Shown here: positions 58,255-64,000 of the stretch, one piece after another
Layout: the number at the start of each line of letters is the position of its first letter
Position numbering within the stretch: position 1 is the first letter of the stretch
NCBI GenBank assembly: GCA_026545765.1
Contig: JAIFAC010000423.1
Location: forward strand, 1 to 64,000
Direction of reading: 5' to 3'
DNA from: Plantago major
Taxonomy: Eukaryota; Streptophyta; Magnoliopsida; Lamiales; Plantaginaceae
Length of the DNA stretch: 64,000 nt
The notes under the pieces: generated by a model
The model's database searches: none
Seen by the model: the letters and a program-made list of their open reading frames with translations, nothing else
Told to the model about the DNA's origin: nothing
Position numbers and translations under genes: made by a program

Positions 58255-59062
58255 TGTTGTTTTCGTTAGCACTTTTCAAGTCGTAAGAAAGGTCAAGATA
58301 ATATATGTAATGGAATTACAAGAGGAAAGATGATTACACTTACTACAACCTGTTACAAGATTAGAGATTAAAGAGAATTATTCGGATTAAACTCGATGAG
58401 ACAAAGGTGACCACTTCCCTGTTCAATTTTCCGCCTTTAGTAAGCTTTAGGCCTTCCTGACAATCACCCCAAGGTACAACGCCTAATCTCAAAGAACTCG
58501 GAAGCTCTACAAGAGAAGTCTCACGAACTTTAGTAGTGAAGAAACTCTCAATTATCTATGATGTAGAAGATTGAGTGTAGAAGAGAAGAGATGATAGGTT
58601 TTATAGATATGTGATTTCATATGGGGAATAGACATCCTTTATAGCCTCGCAAGAGTAGCTCAAGGTTTAACAAGTATCTTCTTTATTATACTTATTAACA
58701 CATAGCATTAGTGGAGAGTTACAAAACTACTACCATTAGTGAAGAGTTACAAGTCACTTATTAACTCTTCGTTAGTAATCGACTCCTAGTAATGGAGTAA
58801 AATTGAAGACCAACCATCAATGAACCAAGTTTCCTTCTTTTTTCCACGTGATAATTTATCAACCACACCGCATTGAGCCAATTTAACTTTCACACCAAGA
58901 ATTGGTTTCTCAGATGTCTTCCACTATTACGAAGCTTATGCAACCCACTTCAGAATGAGCTAAGATCATGAAAACCGTGGTGGAACCTATTTAAATTGTT
59001 GCCCAATTCTACACTTAACACCAACAAATTAAGAAATGGCTTTAACAAACCAATTCTCCAAT
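58255..59062 (-). repeat. 5' LTR of the Copia element (~808 bp)
   Basis: Matches 52731-53559 through its whole length with scattered substitutions and small deletions. Its inner edge (TGTTGTTTTCG) is slightly altered and its outer edge lost the final CA. No standard tRNA-Met primer site is seen inside it. Confidence 0.85.
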
Positions 59063-59424
59063 GACACGTATATGCAAGTTAAAAGAACTCCAATAGTTTT
59101 GCATTTAATCGCTCATGGCTTCTTAAAGCAAGTCGACATCATTGTAATCACTTTAAAGATCCCGCTACCGTAAGAAAAGACAACGCCAAGAAAAACTGAA
59201 TTAGCTTTGGCAAAAGTTTCTCAAATACTGATGATCATTCTCGCCATGGGCTCTCTATATAAAATAAATACTAAAACTTAAAAGAGTCCTAGAGACTATG
59301 AGAGTCCATCAGAGTCCTGAACAATTCACAAACATACACAACTTTTTACCACTTGCTTTCTGATGAATCTCGCGGGTTAATTCGCGGATCCTTTTTCCAG
59401 TTCGATCTCCTCGCTGGTTTCGGG

Positions 59425-59442
59425 TCATATAAATATCCCTTT
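59425..59442 (+). promoter_or_regulatory. TATA box of a possible transcription unit
   Basis: 'gtcatataaatatccc' followed by a pyrimidine-rich leader-like stretch (59442-59500) and AAACCCTAG (59515-59523), a telo-box motif common in plant promoters and leaders. Confidence 0.4.
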
Positions 59443-59651
59443 TTCAGTTTTTTTCCATTTTCTCCCATTTTCTTCTTTCACGATACTGTCGGTAATTATC
59501 TCCGATTTGCATTCAAACCCTAGTTTCTCAACCGCTACTTCGATCTATGTATTCCTCTTGTTTTCGCTTCTTTTGCTTTTCGATACTTCGTGTTGTTGTC
59601 ATTGTGTTTTTAGTTACTTTTTTTTTACCTTTTGTTGTTCAAGTGCTTTCA

Positions 59652-59732
59652 ATGGCGGATTCGAACGCCAATCTGACTGGATCTGGTTCCGGTCATCCTT
59701 CCGGTGGTGTTAGCTCTGGTGAAGAAGAATGA
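59652..59732 (+). CDS. Short ORF after the promoter-like region, unknown
   Basis: ATG with context 'ttcaATGGCGG', a good plant start, encoding MADSNANLTGSGSGHPSGGV and an acidic end (SSGEEE) before a stop. 26 residues, Gly/Ser-rich, no family recognised. It could be the first exon of a gene or of a transposon gene whose frame broke after the Glu run; the next frame stays open to a possible donor near 59836. I cannot identify a downstream exon. Confidence 0.3.
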   Translation: MADSNANLTGSGSGHPSGGVSSGEEE

Positions 59733-59932
59733 TTCGCATGTGACTGAATAGGCACGTTGGTGGTCGATTGGTTGGATGAGATAATTGGGAGGAAGATTGT
59801 TTTGCAATCGTTAGCACTACGATTCTCGATCATGGTACGATTACGTGATTTTCCTTTATTCTAGTTTTCGCTTGTCAGGTTTGATGATCGTGTTACAGAA
59901 TATTAGGATTTATATTGATCGATTTGCTTCAT

Positions 59933-60120
59933 TGTTGTTAGCATGATCCGCTTGCTTTCGTTGTTTTTGTGGTTTGTGCTTCAATTTTGCTACGATCGTT
60001 GTTAGATCGGCATGATCTCGCTTGCTTTTCGTTGTTCTTGTGGTTTATGCTTTATTTTGCTTCTCGATCATTAGATCAGCATGATCTGCTTCGACTGCTG
60101 TTAGCTATGATCGGCACGTC
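59933..60120 (+). repeat. Two to three imperfect ~70-bp tandem units
   Basis: 'gcatgatccgcttgctttcg' near 59941 and 'gcatgatctcgcttgctttt' near 60010 begin similar units, each running on into 'gttnttgtggtttntgcttnattttgct'. A third partial unit starts near 60078. Confidence 0.6.
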
Positions 60121-60539
60121 TTTAATTGCGATCCAATAGTGTAAGGTATATGGAATTGATGTCATTGTGGAAGTATATAATTCTGGTAGTTTTGTTTGTG
60201 TATTTGCAGCTCATGATGTGGTGAAGAGTGCCATGTTTGTGCTTTAAGTGATTGGGTGTGTTCTGTCATGGTAGTTACCATATTCCTGAGTTACAATTGT
60301 AGCACAATGAAAATAAGTAAATAACCCTTGTCCGCCTTCGTCCAAGATTTTTTCGCCTCCGCCCAAGTTTTAGATTCTTTCACAATTTATGTTAAACTGA
60401 GTGATGACAAGGTTTAATGTATGTTCAATTCCATAGTTGATTGGATAATAAAGAATACTTTTTGGATAAATCATCTGCAACTGCTAGCTAGTTTTAGAGA
60501 TAGTAATAACCCATTGATATGGATAAATGATTTGCAACT

Positions 60540-61340
60540 GGTAGCTAGATTTGATGTAAATTGTGTATGTATAGCAATAAATTGTTGATATTTGTGATTG
60601 CATTCATTATTTATAGAATTTATGTAGTTTTGTAAAAAAAATTGGAATGATGCATGTATGAATGGCCTATATTTATACTCTAATCGTTGATTTTTAAGGG
60701 TAAATTGGTTGTGCTTGAATATAGGTTTTATGTTTCATCTTTTGAAAAAATTTATTGTTTAGGTTTTTATGTAAATTGTGTATGTCTATTTGTAAATTGT
60801 TAATGTTTGTGGTTTCATTTCTTTTTGTTTGAGTTTATGTAGTTTTGTAAAACTGGTATGTTTTCAGTGTGAATTGTGTATGTTTATACTAGAATTGTTG
60901 GTGCTTAATGATAAATATGTGATGTTTTAATATAAGTTTTTTGTTTCATCTTGTTTAGGTTTTTATGTAAATATTATATGTTTAGATGTAAATTGCTGAT
61001 ATCTGTGATTTTTTTATAGAGTTTCTGTAGTTTTGTAGAACTTGGATGTATATGTGAATAGCCTATTTTTATACTGAAATTGTTAATATTTAATGGTAAA
61101 TAGGTGATGTTAATACAGGTATTTACTTTCACCTTTTTGAAGTTCTAATTGTTTAGGTTTATATGTAAATAGTGTATGTTTAGCTGAAAATTGTGTGGCT
61201 TCTTTACTTTTTTGTTTAGAGTTTTTGTAGTTTTGACCGGTATCTTTTCATCATTGTGAATTATGCATGTTTTTACTGTAATTGTTAATGTTTAATGTTA
61301 AATAGGTGATGTTTGATGGTGCTTTTTATTTCTGGGTGTT
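60540..61340 (+). repeat. ~200-bp imperfect tandem repeat, T-rich
   Basis: 'gtagttttg' recurs at 60624, 60839, 61027 and 61227, each followed by 'gtgaattgtgtatgtttatact' and 'ttgtttaggtttttatgtaaat'-like blocks. The spacing is 188-215 bp. A further diverged piece is at 61674-61740. No coding potential; it could be an expanded intron of the unit starting at 59425 or a transposon interior. Confidence 0.65.
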
Positions 61341-61893
61341 TAGATTTTCTCCGATTTGGTGTAGGTATGTTTATCATTCGATCTATTTGTCTCTGATTTC
61401 GTCTTCGATTTGCATCTAAATAACTTCTGTTTTGGTTCAATTATACCAATTCAACTTGCAACTGATCGATTGATTTGTGTGTTGCTCAGAATTAGGCTGA
61501 CTATTGTGGTGTTTGTTTCATGATGTTCTGGTCGTAATAATTGTTGTACTTTCAACTATTTGATTTGAATCAAGTTGGGGAAGAAGCAGCACAACAAATA
61601 TCGTATGTGATTTGAATCAAGCAGGGGAAGAAGCTAGTTGTTGTTTTGATGAAGTTGTATGTTTCATGTAAATGTTGTATGTTTAGTTGTAAATAGATGA
61701 TGTTGTGGTTTCATTACTTTATGGTTAGACTTCATGTAGTATTGTTTTTAAATTGTCTATTGTTGTAGTGTAATAGTCTATTGTTATGGTAAAATTATGT
61801 ATGACAGTTGCCAAATAGTTGAAATTAAATGGCTGTGTGAATATGCTCATGAGTGTGTCCATTGAGTCCCATGCTTGTGTGAGGATTGTCCCT

Positions 61894-62743
61894 TGTTGAG
61901 GGGTTTAGCCTCGAACACTAACTAACTAAACTACCACAAATCCCCGATCTAAGATCCGCCACCAACTTGAGGTCCGACTTGATGACTGGGTCCGAGGTTG
62001 ATCACCTGAAAAGACTAAGTGGGTGATTAGATAGGTAACCCGGGTTGCACGTTGTCAACCCGGTAAGAGACTTTACTCAAGAGAGAGTTGTAAAGCTCTC
62101 AATGTAGTAGGTATGAGATATGATTTGGAATAATTATTGCTATCACATGGGAATTGTGACTTACCTTAAGGTCTTGGACCTTATGCCATATTTATAGAGA
62201 CCATATCTTATGAGATGACTCATAAGATGGTGCCAAGTGTATGCTTCAGATTTGACACCATGCTACCTTCGCCCACAAATTTCAATAGTGAACAATTCCC
62301 ACATCCGATTAATGGGCCCGAGGGTAGTTTGACCTTTTCCTCCGAGAGTACTGCCTCCGTTGTCCGTGGTCACCTCTGATGCATCTGCTGTCACTGGTCT
62401 CCGCCTTAGGTAACTCGATGTCCGAGCCAAGTTTCACTAAGTATCTCAAAGGTTCTCATATATGTTTGGTCTTAATGTGATGGTGGCGTCCGAGATTCTC
62501 TCTCTGCCCGTCCGCTTGCATCCTAGGATCGACAACAGGGTACTTGGAAGGACCATGTGACCTTTATCGTGTTCGAAAGTCGTACACCTAGCTTGGCTGG
62601 ACTTAATGAGTAGTGTGTGACTGTAAGTACTAGTCGACTGAATGGTTTCCTCAGTCGGACCATTCAAGGCTCGGACTAGTAATCATGGCTATTTCAAATT
62701 GATGCGCCTAGGACACGCCTATGCTTCTTAATGATTGGACACA
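61894..62743 (-). repeat. 3' LTR of gypsy element 3 (~850 bp)
   Basis: Starts TGTTGAGG. It matches 16124-16970 and 34493-35329, but is more diverged than those two are from each other. The end near 62743 is set by alignment; the polypurine tract follows. Confidence 0.8.
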
Positions 62744-62897
62744 TGTCCCCTAGTTTCCAAGTATCTTAGTAGAAGATAGTTGGTAACTATGAAAACAACA
62801 AGTGTGTTGTTGAACGTGTCCGTATCGTTAACTTCAAAGGAAAAAATTCCTTTTTGTGAGATCCGTTGTCCGTTTTCTTAGGAATTCAATATAACTT

Positions 62898-62955
62898 CCC
62901 CCCCCCCCCCCTTTCGTTCTACAGTCCGAGTTATGTAATAGCTCGGACTGTAGAA
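62898..62955. repeat. Poly-C run and perfect hairpin in gypsy element 3
   Basis: Fourteen C (62898-62911) followed by a perfect 14-bp inverted repeat, TTCTACAGTCCGAG / CTCGGACTGTAGAA (62917-62930 and 62942-62955), with an 11-nt loop. Element 2 has only the right arm at the corresponding place (about 17135-17150). Confidence 0.85.
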
Positions 62956-63322
62956 GGAAAAGGTATTTGTATCTGAGATATATAGATCCGAGTACGTTAG
63001 AATCAAGAAGTCTTCGTGGAAGAGTTTATAGAAGCAATCCGGGCCAAATATGTGGAATGGCCCACCCAGTCGATGAACAAGGATTCAAAAGGCCCAATAA
63101 GTCGCTGTCCCCACTTGAAAAGATCCCAGTGAAGCGATGCGACTCGGATTGAGAAGACCAATGGTCGATTTAAACCCAAGTGATGTGACGTTTCTGAGAA
63201 GAATTAAATGGGGTGTAACGTCAATACACCACTTGTGAACCGGTGCATCCGTTGGATTGAAAAGATCAACGGTTGGGGTTTGAATCCAGGTGATGTGACG
63301 TTGTGCCTTCCCCAATTGTCCC

Positions 63323-63331
63323 TATAAATAG
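63323..63331 (+). promoter_or_regulatory. TATA box of the antisense unit in gypsy element 3
   Basis: TATAAATAG after 'ccccaattgtccc', followed by 'gctttcacactttagcc'. The same sequence and spacing occur at 23902 in element 2. Confidence 0.6.
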
Positions 63332-63519
63332 TTGCCTAACTGCCGCTTTCACACTTTAGCCAAACCAAACTCGTAGCAATTTTAAGCAATCCGAGCAAAC
63401 AAAAATCAATCCGAGCAACCAAAACTCGCAAAATATTTCACTTTCCAACCGAGATCCAGATTTCGGAGAGCTAGCAAGGCTTCGACGTCCGCCCGCATTT
63501 ACTAAATCAACTTTATCAA

Positions 63520-64000
63520 GTAAGTATGTCTTGATACTTCAATTTTTTTTTACGATATGCTCGCTAATGCTCGTGATGCTTCTCCCTTGTTTCGACGCTT
63601 GTTTGTTGATTCCGTGGTTTCACATGTTGCATGTGGTAGACTCGAGTATACTTAGTTGGAATACTCCTCATGTATGTTGTGTTGCTAATTTCCTCAAGAG
63701 CAACTTGTTGAGTCGACTTGTATAATATGTTAAATATGCATAAAAATCGGTATCAATGTTCCTATTGTAGTATTTTGGTGTCGATCGCACATAGACCTTT
63801 ATATGTCATCCTCATAGTGTTCCATATAGGTAAATAGTGCCAATGGCACGCCTTTGCGCAAGTCTAGTACCCGTGGTGTCATGAGATTGTGTCCCATGTA
63901 GAAAATCATAAGGTAGGCTTCCTGACCATCGACTTAATAAGATACCTAAACGAATCCCTGACAATCACAATCATCGCTTCACCCGCTTCCTCGTGCCCTA
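63520..64000 (+). other. Leader intron of the antisense unit in gypsy element 3 (runs to the edge)
   Basis: The donor GTAAGT at 63520 follows 'actttatcaa'. The last ~75 bp ('cgacttaataagatacc...cctcgtgcccta') match the pre-acceptor region of element 2 (24487-24554). Confidence 0.5.

Larger units (their letters stand above)
52731..59062 (-). mobile_element. Copia (Ty1) retrotransposon, 6.3 kb
   Basis: Two LTRs of about 0.81-0.83 kb enclose, on the - strand, gag (about 58200-57250), protease (57250-57060), integrase (56655-55741), RT (55507-54690) and RNase H (about 54640-54300), the Ty1/copia order. A purine tract adjoins the 3' LTR at 53560. The wording of integrase and RT places it near Tnt1/TORK-type elements. 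The flanks GATAT (left) and GACAC (right) could be a decayed target-site duplication. Integrase is almost intact; the other domains are broken. Confidence 0.9.
61894..64000 (-). mobile_element. Gypsy element 3 (same family as element 2), 3' end, cut by the window edge
   Basis: The 3' LTR (61894-62743) is followed by the region that in element 2 lies between the 3' LTR and the antisense ORF. By inference gag-pol would lie to the right on the - strand. It includes the antisense TATA box (63323), leader exon and intron, and stops one base before the point where element 2 has its acceptor G. It gives the uninterrupted form of the site hit by the LINE in element 2. Confidence 0.75.

Overview
This window looks like heterochromatic or repeat-rich flowering-plant nuclear DNA, most likely a eudicot. 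It holds plant-specific retrotransposon lineages, GT/AG introns, a plant bHLH gene and AT-rich intergenic sequence, and no bacterial-style operons. I see no rRNA, tRNA or CRISPR. All coordinates come from reading by eye; no alignment was run.

Layout. (1) 1-818: a possible gene edge, then half of a dispersed repeat. (2) 819-14236: a 13.4-kb Ty3/gypsy element of Tat type on the + strand, with decayed gag, protease, RT-RNase H and integrase, followed by a long 3' non-coding region carrying about 20 copies of an ~88-bp tandem repeat. (3) 15172-43437: a nested stack. The host is a gag-only LTR element on the - strand (about 4 kb once insertions are removed). A second Tat-like gypsy element (16124-35329, - strand) sits in its 3' part and is itself interrupted by a full-length LINE (17275-23693, perfect 9-bp TSD). 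A PIF/Harbinger-like element (37829-42594) splits its gag gene and carries a piece of the clock gene GIGANTEA. (4) 45721-50204: the only convincing host gene, a three-exon bHLH factor of the bHLH18/19/20/25 type. It has one frameshift, an in-frame 105-bp duplication in exon 1, and a hAT-like and a Stowaway-like MITE in its 3.1-kb first intron. (5) 52731-59062: a Copia element on the - strand with both LTRs and a mostly readable integrase. (6) 59400-61893: a promoter-like start, a short ORF and T-rich repeats. (7) 61894-64000: the 3' end of a third gypsy element of the same family as the second, running off the right edge.

The most interesting shared structure is in gypsy elements 2 and 3. Both carry, antisense to gag-pol and just inside the 3' LTR, the same TATA box, leader exon, GTAAGT donor and ~480-bp leader intron. 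In element 2 the acceptor is followed at once by an ATG and then by decayed coding sequence. This looks like a separate antisense transcription unit kept by the family. Almost all TE genes here are broken by stops and frameshifts, so the window is mainly a record of past insertions; the order can be read from the nesting.
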